DNA from: Cymbomonas tetramitiformis
Lineage: Eukaryota; Chlorophyta; Pyramimonadophyceae; Pyramimonadales; Pyramimonadaceae
Length of the DNA: 61,205 nucleotides
Assembly (NCBI GenBank): GCA_001247695.2
Contig: LGRX02035182.1
Location: 1-61,205, forward strand
Reading direction: 5' to 3'
The notes beneath the pieces were generated by a model. The model worked only from the letters and a program-made list of their open reading frames with translations. It ran no database searches and was not told the origin of the DNA. Of the stretch, positions 10,101-18,072 are shown piece after piece. Both the position numbers and the translations under genes were made by a program. Numbering within the stretch: position 1 is the stretch's first letter; the number at the start of each line of letters is the position of its first letter.

Positions 10101-13100
10101 GGTGCCAAGGAAACCACACATGATGAGTACCCAGGGTACCCAATTAGAATGACAAACAAAAATAAGGGTACAAAAAGGAAAATAAACAGGAAAGATATTG
10201 TAGGACTTCTCGAAGCAAACGGATACAGCACAAACGAACTTGTGCACGCGTGCATCAATAAAAACAAAGCTAGAACCGCTATCAGCACCATTAAGGGTGA
10301 CACCACTGATCTTGATCTTAAACGGGATAATATCGACGGCAGCCCCATTACAGTGAGTAAGCTCATAGCTAAAAATAAAGAGGCAGACAATATAGAACAA
10401 TGTCTAAAATGGCACAACAAACCCAAGGAATGGTGGATTCACCTTAATAGCCCATGGCATGCAGCTCACCTACTCTCTAGAGGAAAGGGGATGCCGGAAG
10501 GTGGTCTCAACTTAGGCCATAACGACAAAGATAACATCTGGCATATAGGTTCGCCTCACCTTTTAAATAAGAAAGATGTTAATGCCTATCTCAAACGACA
10601 CCTGTCATTCAGCTCACTGGAAGTTAAGAAAATCACGAAATCCAACACAGATGAGCACATGACCAGCTGGAATATTCTCCTACAACCCCATATGCCTGCT
10701 AAATTCTGGAACCTGTACGGATCTGAGATGCATTCGGAAAAAATAGATTGCACCGCCCATTTATTCCAATACGCTACAGGCTGGGTGTCTTACACTGAAA
10801 GACTACATAACACACTCGAAATGGAAAATGGATCGGAAGCAACTAGAAACGGCGGCACTGGCCTCAAGGAAATGCACCCTGACGCGACATGGGATACCCT
10901 GCACAAATTGGCACATCAGGCGGCAAGTGACGCCTTTGGCACCAAGAATCTGAACATAGCTGGGAGGTCTGAAAAACCATCAGCAGTATCTAACTATATA
11001 TACAAATGGCTAAACACAGTACGCCGCATCATCAAATATTTGGACACGAGAACTCATGCAAGCAACATTCCTAAGCAAGCCAAAAAGGCTGCCCGCACGC
11101 TACCTTTTGCCTCGCTCAAACCCAAACACAATGAAACGGCAGCCACATGGGGATCACGTTTGCATGAAAATTATGTAATAATCAGAAATGCTTTTCAGAA
11201 AAGCAGAGACACCGACATTGAACGACGCAATCTCCGAGAAAAGGAAGCCCTGCAGCATCTTTTCTCAACTAACCTTTCGAGGTTTCTAGACACAGTCATG
11301 GGAAAGATGAAACCTACTGAAAAAGGTGCAGCCGCTACCCCAGGTAGTGATGGAAAGATACCTGAGACAAAGACAGAAAGACTAAACACAACACTAGATG
11401 AATACAAAAATAAAAAACTATTTTCTACTAACCCGAATGAGCCAGATGAACTCCCACAGTGGCTCACTGACATTCTAAAGGACAGCCCCAAAATCCCCGA
11501 TACGGCCGCTGCTAGACTACTGACAGAAATCACGCACAAAGAACTCCAACAAGCATACTCGGGCTGTGGTATCTCCACAGCACCAGGACCCTCAGGAATG
11601 AGATACTCGCAGTGGATCAAGGGCCCAGAGAATTTTCAAGAGGTTACTGTCTCACTTTTTAACCACATTCTTATAACTGGGAAATTTCCAAAGAGTGCAA
11701 AATCTGGAGTCATCCTTCCAATCCCTAAAAATCCCTCTGCACCATGTACAATAGATAACTCTAGACCCCTCACAATGTTGGAAACGGGTCTTAAACTATT
11801 TAACACAATAATTGCAAACCGTCTCAAAACAATACTTAACACTCACCCCATTCTCTTTCCCATTCAAGATGCGTTTCTTCCGAATAAAAACATAGATGAC
11901 TCACTTCAAATTCTGAATGAAGTAATTTCGGATGCCAATAGATACGACAAAGACCTTCACGTAGTTTACCTGGACCTCAAACAAGCATTTGACAGAGCTG
12001 AATTCTGGATGAGCAATTTAGCGCTGAGAAAGCTGGGACTCCCATCACAAATAATCAACATCATCTCAGACATTACCAATGATGCTTCTAGAATGGTACT
12101 CACCGAAGAAGGCCTCACGGATGAATGGTCCCTAGAATGTGGAGTCCCTCAGGGAGAAGTTTTGAGCCCACTTAGGTTTGTAGCCATTATGGACATTCTG
12201 GCAATTTGGTTAGCAAAAAGAGCAAACGGTGTAAACCCGACAGGATCCACATATGGATATGAACTGAACTCGGAACGCCATAGACCAGACAAACCAGGAA
12301 ATAATGTTATTCCTCCCTCCCAAAACCTATTAGAAAAGGACACCACTTTAAATATCTTTGCACGGTTCTTTTGTGATGACATCATTCTCGTGGGGAAAAC
12401 TAAAGACGAAGTTCAAGACATGCTAGGTGTAGTTAATGAATTTATGAGCTTCATTGGTATTCCCATCAATGTTAAGAAATCCAAATACTCTTACAGAAAG
12501 CGCATTAAACCTCAGGGCAAAACAGTAACGCGATATGACCCGTCCGATGATTTACTCATCTCAGGGGGTCACCTGGAGCCCAATACAAATGACCCAAGTC
12601 CTTCCATTGATTCGAAATGGATACCCCCTGAGTCACCAGAATTCCTCGATTTCTCCAACAGCAAAGAGGTAAACAGATATCTCGGAGTATGGTTTGCACT
12701 AAATGGGGAATGGGACAAACAGGCGGAAATCCTTATCGACAGACTTAAATCTACTCTCACATCCATCCAACTGCAACACATGACTCTACACCAGCTAAGA
12801 TATGTTATAAATGCGGTTGTAGTTCCGAGGATGGCATACCCCCTTAAAGTTACCTCAGCAATTGCCAACTCCTCAAAGAATGTCGCAATTGAATTAGACA
12901 AAATGATAGCTTCGTTTATAATTAAATATCTGGCTTGCCCAGTTGACACCAATCACCAAATAATCTGGACAGCAGTCTGCCAAGGCGGGTACGGTATTGA
13001 TAGTGTCTTTGATGTTGTAACCGCGTCGTGTATCACCGAAACTATGAACACCCTGTGTTCTGCGGATGAACACGAATATTGGCAACACAACCACACGGAC

Positions 13101-16100
13101 CGTATCACTGATCCCCACCTCATCTCACTATACCGTAGAAATAGCAATCTATGGCTTAAAATAATAATTCAAAACATGAACAACGAAATGGGTAAAAATG
13201 TTATATCGGGTTTCCCCTTATCGCACTATGCAACCTACAGCCATACTAAAGACAAACGTTTTAACTGGTTTAGGCGTACAGGTCACATTATGGCAAAACT
13301 TGGATACGCTATTGACTCTAAAAATTACCCTGAAAATGAAGCGGGTGAAAATACATTAATCACCACCCTTCCCAGACAACTCTACATGTCGAGGAATGTT
13401 ACCTCCGCAATACAAAAATACAACCTCAAGCACACAGGTTCCTTTCTAACTCCTTGCGGTGGAATGTTAAAAAACTGGCAAGAAAGTAAATGTTTTTTCA
13501 GGCTGAATGGCAGTAGACCCCCTGGATGGCTAACCGAAATCGAAAAGGAAATGCTTCAAAACCCCGTAGATTTGGACCCACAGGCCAGATATGTCAAAAA
13601 ACAATATAGAGACAACATAGTACCCCCCGACACGGGTGAATTTCATTGGAAAGGGAATGGTGACCGAAATTCCATCTCTCTTATTCACATTACCAATATT
13701 GACTTAGAGGCCATGTCAATACAATATACAGAATACAGTAACAATGCCATAAACCCTAATGTCTTTGTCAGAATAAAAGGTACCAACAGTCTTCAATACG
13801 ACTTTGAATATAGCATCACCAATGACGGTTGCATCCTAATTCCAGCAGGTTCTATTTTTGAATACAATGACCATATGGACCCGCCCTCTTCTGTCCTTGC
13901 TACAGTTAGTGATATCAACTCACACTATGATTACATCTCAGACAGACAGTATGAAACCATTATTGCCAGAATGAAAAACAAAACTGCGGAGGAAGAAAGT
14001 GAATACAGCTGCCCCAGCGACTCGGAAGAAGAATCCACCTCCAACGCCGAAAAGAGCAAACAAATGGAAGACTATGATATGGCAAGCGATGGTTCCCTTT
14101 TTGCTGGAAAGAAAACAGCATGCAGTGGGGCAGCATATGCTATAAAAAACTTTGACAACGGGATGCCACTTGTACGAAAGATGAATATCCCCCCCTCAAG
14201 AACTTTCTCCGCACAGGGGCTCCTTATCAGGGAGGATATCCAAAACCCGAGTAGCACATCTGCTGAAATTGCGGGACTGCGATTTCTACTCACAGAACAA
14301 AAAGAGAAACTCCTCAAATCTATTACTCCAATGGTACATGCCATTGACTCTATGGCAGCAATATCTGCGGTAACAAAGGATGGCAGGTCCATGAGTGCTC
14401 GGGATAAACTACGTGAAGCTAATCGCAGAGATGTGCAGGCTGTTCGCCTACTGCTAGAAGAACTTGGCTTCTACAGTGAAGGAGACCACAGTAACATCAT
14501 CCTTAAATGGATCAGGGGTCACAATAATGACAAAGTCCATGACAGAGTGGACCGTACTGCTAAAAGAGCCTCATTCAGAGGGGGCTGTTTTGACATCTCT
14601 CGCTACGACCCTGCCGAGGAACTACCCTTCTCATTATTCTTTTTTGAGGTCCCTATTTTAGGCGATATACGTAGTCACATCAGAAGAATTCAACGACTCT
14701 CACACTATCATAGTTGGAGAACCTTACAGTCCCAAGGGAAGCATCTGAGAATGCTCAACGAGAATAACACCGCCCCCACCAAAGATATTTCCAAAATGAC
14801 ACCTAAAGCTTTCACCGCTGCTAGAAGTAGAGAACTCCTGGGTCTTCAAGCCTCTCCTGCACGCTTATTTAAACTGGGGAAAATCGGGTCTGAAAACTGC
14901 CCCTACTGCCAACAGAATACAAAATGCACCTTCGAACACATCCAACTTGAATGCCCAGGACATAATGATAGTTTATATAATCTTAGAACAACCCAAGATA
15001 TCGAACTAAGGAAAATCATCGCTGAAGAAATCCCAGAAAAACCTAAACTACTAAACCCTGGAAAGGGTACCACATACATCAGAACACAACCATCGAAACT
15101 TTTTCCACTTGCTGACCTAAGACAGGAAATGAATGAGAAATTATACTTACACGCTCTCCCGGAAGCTAGCATGTACCGTCCATCAAGTTCAAAAAAGAAT
15201 ACCATCGCCGTGACCGCAAAGCCTGAAGTGGACCGTGTTAAGGGAACAATTAAATATCCCGAACTCCAATATGTTCAAAAGAAAGAGTTTTGGAAACTTT
15301 TGGCTTGGCACCGCCTTTCCAACAAAGCAGTCCCATGCTCACTTGCGGAGTACTCGAATAGGGCACACGATATCCATGAAGCCCTCAATGCATGTAAGTT
15401 TGAATCGGGAGACCCTAAAAACTGCTATGCAATAAGAAGAAGCCTCTTAGATATTTTGGTGGATGACAGAAACCTTGACAAAAACGGCTGTGAACTTTTC
15501 TCCAACCCACTAAATGCCCACCCTAGAATTTACTCGAGAAGATGCATACCCACCACTAGAATGAAAAAAGCCCTCAGGCCCTTCTGTTATCATGGGAAAA
15601 TCGGTTTTGATGGCCTCGCTTGGGATGCCTACGTGGACCCGTTAACAGGCATTGGCAGAATAGTTTACGGAAATCCCCCCTTTGATGGAAAGGATAAGGG
15701 CAAATCTTCGGCGGTTATGACTACCTTGGAAATGGGACATAAAGCGGCCAACACTGTACCCGGATTTTCAGGAACATGGATTCTTCCACTGTCTCCCAAA
15801 AACCAAAAAAGATGGTTTGATAAAGGATTTAAACTTGTTTTCAGATTCCCGCATAACACTATTCCATTTATCCCACATGGTTATTGGACGGGTGATGACC
15901 CCTACGTTCTCCCAGGTGGCGGATGCTATAAGGATGATTTCTCGGATGTCGTTATCATAGCTATAGACAGTGCACCCAGCGATACTCAACCAGCCTTTGA
16001 CTGGAGGCCTACACAGAAAAAGATTGCTAGATGGTTCCTCAATGTCCTCCCTAAGTCCAGAGTCACGGAGAGGAGACTAGAATACACTGGAGTTAGCCCT

Positions 16101-16553
16101 GATATTTGGAATGAAGTTCTGAACGAAAGGGACAACGTACTCCCTTCTTCGTTGTGCCCATGGCCCACCCAAGACCCCCCCTATCATCAGAATGGTGCTG
16201 AGCATTATTATGGCGGTCACCATGACACGACAATCACCAACGTAGCTTCTAAGCCCTTCATTAGCACCGTGAAATGGCCCAAAGCACTTACACTCATGGG
16301 GTACCTCCCTCCTCTTTTCGGTACTGTCCTCAACACGATAGGTGTTCCCCGTGGCAAGATTAAACCTCTCCTTAAAAAACTTTCAAGAATCTGTAGGCAA
16401 CACACCAGAAATAGGCGAGACGTGTTTCTGTTAAACACCCCCACCATCTTAAACACTGACCCGCATACAGTTGACATCTCGAGCAGTGAGACCATGACAG
16501 AAACAGAAGCTGTGCAGCAATCAAACGACTTTCTTCAAACCCTTTTGCATTAA
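7167..16553 (+). CDS. LINE pol: Ulp1-like protease, APE, RT, RNase H, CCHC, Dam-like domain
   Basis: One uninterrupted ATG-to-stop frame of 3128 residues. Motifs seen in order: a C48/Ulp1-like cysteine protease with H235 (HWRL), D255 (YDPFGD), Q299 and C305 (YNCGTWV); an AP-endonuclease-like domain with N701, E737, GDKN at 852-855 and SDH at 946-948; a reverse transcriptase with D1603 (YLDLKQAFD), the GVPQG block and FCDD at 1735-1738; an RNase H with D2308, E2367, D2394 and D2462; a C-x2-C-x9-H-x4-C finger at 2578-2596; and a C-terminal domain with ELFSNPLNAHPRIYSR, then AWDAYVD and NPPF at 2836-2839, resembling the phage and DIRS Dam-type N6-adenine methyltransferase family. The last ~200 residues are unassigned. 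RT copies element RNA at the nicked target; the protease and methyltransferase roles are unknown. The usual D of the APE 'SxID' motif is not evident (LTHIMAN), and FCDD replaces the common FADD. Confidence 0.9.
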   Translation: MEIKIDKAISGSIIMTYYIMRHLLRCEENIIKTRAEMQTTTYGPTIMLLHIMAELSRMKLNPKKYFPGPRVIIHLAHKRPKACKGISKSALKYMIQNPKTAWLWERTRTQTAKKPKMNLPSRIMKYKTHHKKDNDTKQYNISEPEQLLSGGASTEDNAVVETTMATESLLSEKGWLNATHVGDAMKIRDPSTIAPMDLTDMMLKMTGEDQKLTQLINSRLKKYGHTQIGVCDNIHWRLIMIRSSSPGKIEAYIYDPFGDKAERETINMIEAALKTWLKNFITITEYNEFTTITSKETFQTDTYNCGTWVAKTAFRWAQWNRGLHQTSFFEYLKSDLYIGEYGNKTMQKEIHKYRLEMREEIGLQVKNTRNTLELKHLEHAGNDAAISGPNMTLPPHHILTRRGATTKKQIETLIETFRLKWKTHTTNETIVSEAIESHRKYHHTSNTDNTNIQIHLLVAKDIWSTAVHIIPERQIIHCEFDIPNNKHQKDISTLFPQDLRVHRITLKMGVHPNNMGVFNFTLAHKVYHILHNTKFFSAAQLNRDLLYELENLNIRILPQTGREARIIKHENNKAISTIRQSLRTHLPKIDAHPTKPNSEHKDCKSIHTAYNHLISGKGRPSCEPHTYGYRRKHSHKQKRIIRKTKCTNKIFDIENIYDADGRCILQKAKHKNAMRQSEEIDRLTKLQLAQHSNNLIIMGMNMRGLRHHKEDKDSLIKLETICNLLIDGRADIICISETKVNTENLALIKTLMTQKGIQFRTSHVNERASIGSMILWNPKSLPLSTSVTTIDGDAKRAVMTKFSGNNGFELYIASGYMNDATLVEEQVELYDTLTDWAGRSGNNPKKAYVEIGDKNCTITPNQRVSGGNYMSYQEHVEKNKHLLTYFNNDRCSLNELIMDRNPNTEIFTHVISKNSKAKLTHIMANTAMAEMTVKTGWTEENPYIISDHGIVWAEFKLPKIDTKPQISTDTTLPTPRFNGAKETTHDEYPGYPIRMTNKNKGTKRKINRKDIVGLLEANGYSTNELVHACINKNKARTAISTIKGDTTDLDLKRDNIDGSPITVSKLIAKNKEADNIEQCLKWHNKPKEWWIHLNSPWHAAHLLSRGKGMPEGGLNLGHNDKDNIWHIGSPHLLNKKDVNAYLKRHLSFSSLEVKKITKSNTDEHMTSWNILLQPHMPAKFWNLYGSEMHSEKIDCTAHLFQYATGWVSYTERLHNTLEMENGSEATRNGGTGLKEMHPDATWDTLHKLAHQAASDAFGTKNLNIAGRSEKPSAVSNYIYKWLNTVRRIIKYLDTRTHASNIPKQAKKAARTLPFASLKPKHNETAATWGSRLHENYVIIRNAFQKSRDTDIERRNLREKEALQHLFSTNLSRFLDTVMGKMKPTEKGAAATPGSDGKIPETKTERLNTTLDEYKNKKLFSTNPNEPDELPQWLTDILKDSPKIPDTAAARLLTEITHKELQQAYSGCGISTAPGPSGMRYSQWIKGPENFQEVTVSLFNHILITGKFPKSAKSGVILPIPKNPSAPCTIDNSRPLTMLETGLKLFNTIIANRLKTILNTHPILFPIQDAFLPNKNIDDSLQILNEVISDANRYDKDLHVVYLDLKQAFDRAEFWMSNLALRKLGLPSQIINIISDITNDASRMVLTEEGLTDEWSLECGVPQGEVLSPLRFVAIMDILAIWLAKRANGVNPTGSTYGYELNSERHRPDKPGNNVIPPSQNLLEKDTTLNIFARFFCDDIILVGKTKDEVQDMLGVVNEFMSFIGIPINVKKSKYSYRKRIKPQGKTVTRYDPSDDLLISGGHLEPNTNDPSPSIDSKWIPPESPEFLDFSNSKEVNRYLGVWFALNGEWDKQAEILIDRLKSTLTSIQLQHMTLHQLRYVINAVVVPRMAYPLKVTSAIANSSKNVAIELDKMIASFIIKYLACPVDTNHQIIWTAVCQGGYGIDSVFDVVTASCITETMNTLCSADEHEYWQHNHTDRITDPHLISLYRRNSNLWLKIIIQNMNNEMGKNVISGFPLSHYATYSHTKDKRFNWFRRTGHIMAKLGYAIDSKNYPENEAGENTLITTLPRQLYMSRNVTSAIQKYNLKHTGSFLTPCGGMLKNWQESKCFFRLNGSRPPGWLTEIEKEMLQNPVDLDPQARYVKKQYRDNIVPPDTGEFHWKGNGDRNSISLIHITNIDLEAMSIQYTEYSNNAINPNVFVRIKGTNSLQYDFEYSITNDGCILIPAGSIFEYNDHMDPPSSVLATVSDINSHYDYISDRQYETIIARMKNKTAEEESEYSCPSDSEEESTSNAEKSKQMEDYDMASDGSLFAGKKTACSGAAYAIKNFDNGMPLVRKMNIPPSRTFSAQGLLIREDIQNPSSTSAEIAGLRFLLTEQKEKLLKSITPMVHAIDSMAAISAVTKDGRSMSARDKLREANRRDVQAVRLLLEELGFYSEGDHSNIILKWIRGHNNDKVHDRVDRTAKRASFRGGCFDISRYDPAEELPFSLFFFEVPILGDIRSHIRRIQRLSHYHSWRTLQSQGKHLRMLNENNTAPTKDISKMTPKAFTAARSRELLGLQASPARLFKLGKIGSENCPYCQQNTKCTFEHIQLECPGHNDSLYNLRTTQDIELRKIIAEEIPEKPKLLNPGKGTTYIRTQPSKLFPLADLRQEMNEKLYLHALPEASMYRPSSSKKNTIAVTAKPEVDRVKGTIKYPELQYVQKKEFWKLLAWHRLSNKAVPCSLAEYSNRAHDIHEALNACKFESGDPKNCYAIRRSLLDILVDDRNLDKNGCELFSNPLNAHPRIYSRRCIPTTRMKKALRPFCYHGKIGFDGLAWDAYVDPLTGIGRIVYGNPPFDGKDKGKSSAVMTTLEMGHKAANTVPGFSGTWILPLSPKNQKRWFDKGFKLVFRFPHNTIPFIPHGYWTGDDPYVLPGGGCYKDDFSDVVIIAIDSAPSDTQPAFDWRPTQKKIARWFLNVLPKSRVTERRLEYTGVSPDIWNEVLNERDNVLPSSLCPWPTQDPPYHQNGAEHYYGGHHDTTITNVASKPFISTVKWPKALTLMGYLPPLFGTVLNTIGVPRGKIKPLLKKLSRICRQHTRNRRDVFLLNTPTILNTDPHTVDISSSETMTETEAVQQSNDFLQTLLH

Positions 16554-16938
16554 TTTTCAAAAGTCTTGCAATATAAGGTGGCTCCCCGTCCCCTAGGGGA
16601 GGGGCCCTCCCCCCACCACCCCCCTCTCCCCGCCCACCCGACCCCCTTCCTCAACGTCTCCAAATACCCCCTTAATTCTTCGACTTCCCTCCCCGCCGCT
16701 CAGACTCACCACCCCTCCACTCACCCGGCCATTTGCTTCTCCACCTTCTAGAGTTTTTGCTTAGCACCTAGCCTTTTCTCTAGATGTCACCTTTGAAAAG
16801 TGGGTTGAGCCCCTTTGTGGGTGCGCTATAGTAGAGGGAGTAGCCCCTAGTGTTTTCACTAGCCTGCTTTGCAGGGTTACCGCACTCTCAGGACTCTGTC
16901 CTTTCTGCTAGCGTAAATGTTTTATTATTATTATTATG
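16554..16938 (+). other. LINE 3' UTR and TTA-repeat tail
   Basis: About 385 bp after the pol stop. It opens with C-rich sequence containing the inverted pair 'cccctaggggaggggcc', then several short stem-loop candidates around 16800-16900 (for example 'ccctagtgttttcactag'). It ends with a run of TTA triplets immediately before the satellite resumes. Simple-repeat tails of this kind are typical of I-like LINE 3' ends and of RT-recognised 3' structures. Confidence 0.7.
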
Positions 16939-17340
16939 CAAGTGAAACGGTTTGCAACCCACACATGGTACAATTTTCAACATGCATATGCCAAGATTAT
17001 TATTTTTTATTATTGCAACCACGTATGGGTTGATTCTCAATGTACATATGAAATTATTTGACATGTGTCAAATCCATGCTCGTGTGGATTCCCCCCATCA
17101 TATAAAGTGCGTGATTTGCAACTCATACATGTGCCGTTTATCAACATGCAGTTTGCAACCCACACATGGTACAATTTTCAACATGCATATGCCAAGATTA
17201 TTATTTTCTATCATTGCAACCACATATGGGTTGATTTCCAATGTACATAAGAAATTATTTCTTGTCTACCCATGGGTGACTCTTAGCCTAAATATGAAAA
17301 GATTTGCAGCCCAGACATAGGCAATTGTCCATCTACATAT
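16939..17340. repeat. ~210-bp satellite, right part
   Basis: The unit interrupted at 3007 continues here with 'caagtgaaacggtttgcaac'. A further unit starts at about 17061 ('acatgtgtcaaatccat') and a partial, more diverged unit reaches about 17340. The later copies have lost the 'aagtgaaacgg' segment ('caacatgcagtttgcaaccc'). Confidence 0.9.
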
Positions 17341-17426
17341 TGAAACATTTTGCAACTTGCGCATGTGCCGATTTTCAACATGCATAAATTATTTGCAGCC
17401 CATACATGTTGTGTTTCCATGATTGT

Positions 17427-17621
17427 CTAATCGGAATGTCGTTGTCTCTTGGCGGATGCATCCTGTACCTCACGCCTTCCCCGTGCCTCGCGCTTATCTT
17501 GTGCCTCACGCTTTTCCCGTGCCTCACGCTTTTCCTGAGCCTCACGCTGTTGCCGTGCCTCACGCTCCTGCCGCCACTGAAGAAACATGTTAGGCGCTAC
17601 AGTCACTTTGTGGCTCTTCAA
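17427..17621 (-). CDS. Partial coding segment, charged coiled-coil repeat
   Basis: The minus strand encodes a highly charged stretch with a repeated six-residue unit (REAQEK, REAREK, REAQDK, REARGR) followed by a basic end and a stop. The DNA shows the matching 18-bp tandem repeat 'cctcacgcttttcccgtg' with variants. Such tails occur at the ends of several transposon-borne and nuclear proteins, but the family cannot be named. It abuts the target duplication of the LTR element at 17640, so its upstream part may be displaced. Confidence 0.35.
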   Translation of the reverse strand: MKSHKVTVAPNMFLQWRQEREARQQREAQEKREAREKREAQDKREARGRREVQDASAKRQRHSD

Positions 17622-17644
17622 GTAATCGCAGCGTGAGGCACAAG

Positions 17645-17886
17645 TGCGAGAAAGACAGATCCGCTGTCCGGCTAAGCTCGCTGAGAATCAAACTGATAAT
17701 CCCATAAATTGTGTCTGGCCGAGGCTTTATGCTCTCGGAAACCCAGACAGTGAAACAAGACTGTACTACTGTACTGTACTACTGTACAGTACAGTGCTAG
17801 GATGTCACGGACACGATACGGAAGCAGGGTCAGGCTAGGGGCTAGTCAGAGCCCATAATAACTAAGCCTAAACCCGAAGTCCAGCA
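17645..17886 (-). repeat. 3' LTR of the gag-only element
   Basis: 242 bp, beginning TGCGAG and ending CCAGCA on the plus strand. It includes the palindrome-rich 'ctactgtacagtacagtgct'. It differs from the right LTR at only a handful of positions, for example 'cccataaattgtgtc' against 'cacataaacagtgtc'. Confidence 0.93.
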
Positions 17887-18072
17887 CACCACCCGTGGGT
17901 GTGACTACCTAGCAAAGCAGGTACAGCATAATACAGCCACGAGATAATAAACAAACACCTAACATTCACTTCGGTGGAAACCGATCACTTCTAGCTGGGT
18001 GCCGGGGTCTTGACCCGGTCATCCCACTACTGGGCTAAAGCTAATCAAGCTGCCAGGACAATTGAAGTAAAC

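Larger units (their letters stand above)
3008..16938 (+). mobile_element. Full-length non-LTR retrotransposon (LINE), ~13.9 kb
   Basis: The element interrupts the satellite unit exactly. The left flank ends 'gtttatcaacatg' (3007) and the right flank resumes 'caagtgaaacgg' (16939), which are contiguous in intact units. At most a 3-bp ATG could be a target duplication. The 3' end is a short TTA-repeat tail (about 16921-16937). Inside are a gag-like ORF1 (3470-5638), a middle frame (5710-7176) and a giant pol ORF (7167-16553). There are no long terminal repeats. The AP endonuclease, RT, RNase H and CCHC order places it in the broad I/Dualen-like part of the LINE tree. The published Dualen family of Chlamydomonas also combines a cysteine protease, APE, RT and RNase H, but additionally has a restriction-like endonuclease that I do not find here. 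The uninterrupted pol ORF suggests recent activity. Confidence 0.9.

Noticed and set aside
14880..15100. Restriction-like endonuclease after the CCHC finger, as in Dualen
   Set aside because: I could not find the expected KPD...D/E pattern after the finger; the downstream region fits a Dam-like domain better.
17360..17640. Left continuation of the LTR element
   Set aside because: The ACAAG duplication ends at 17640-17644, so this sequence is flank, not element.
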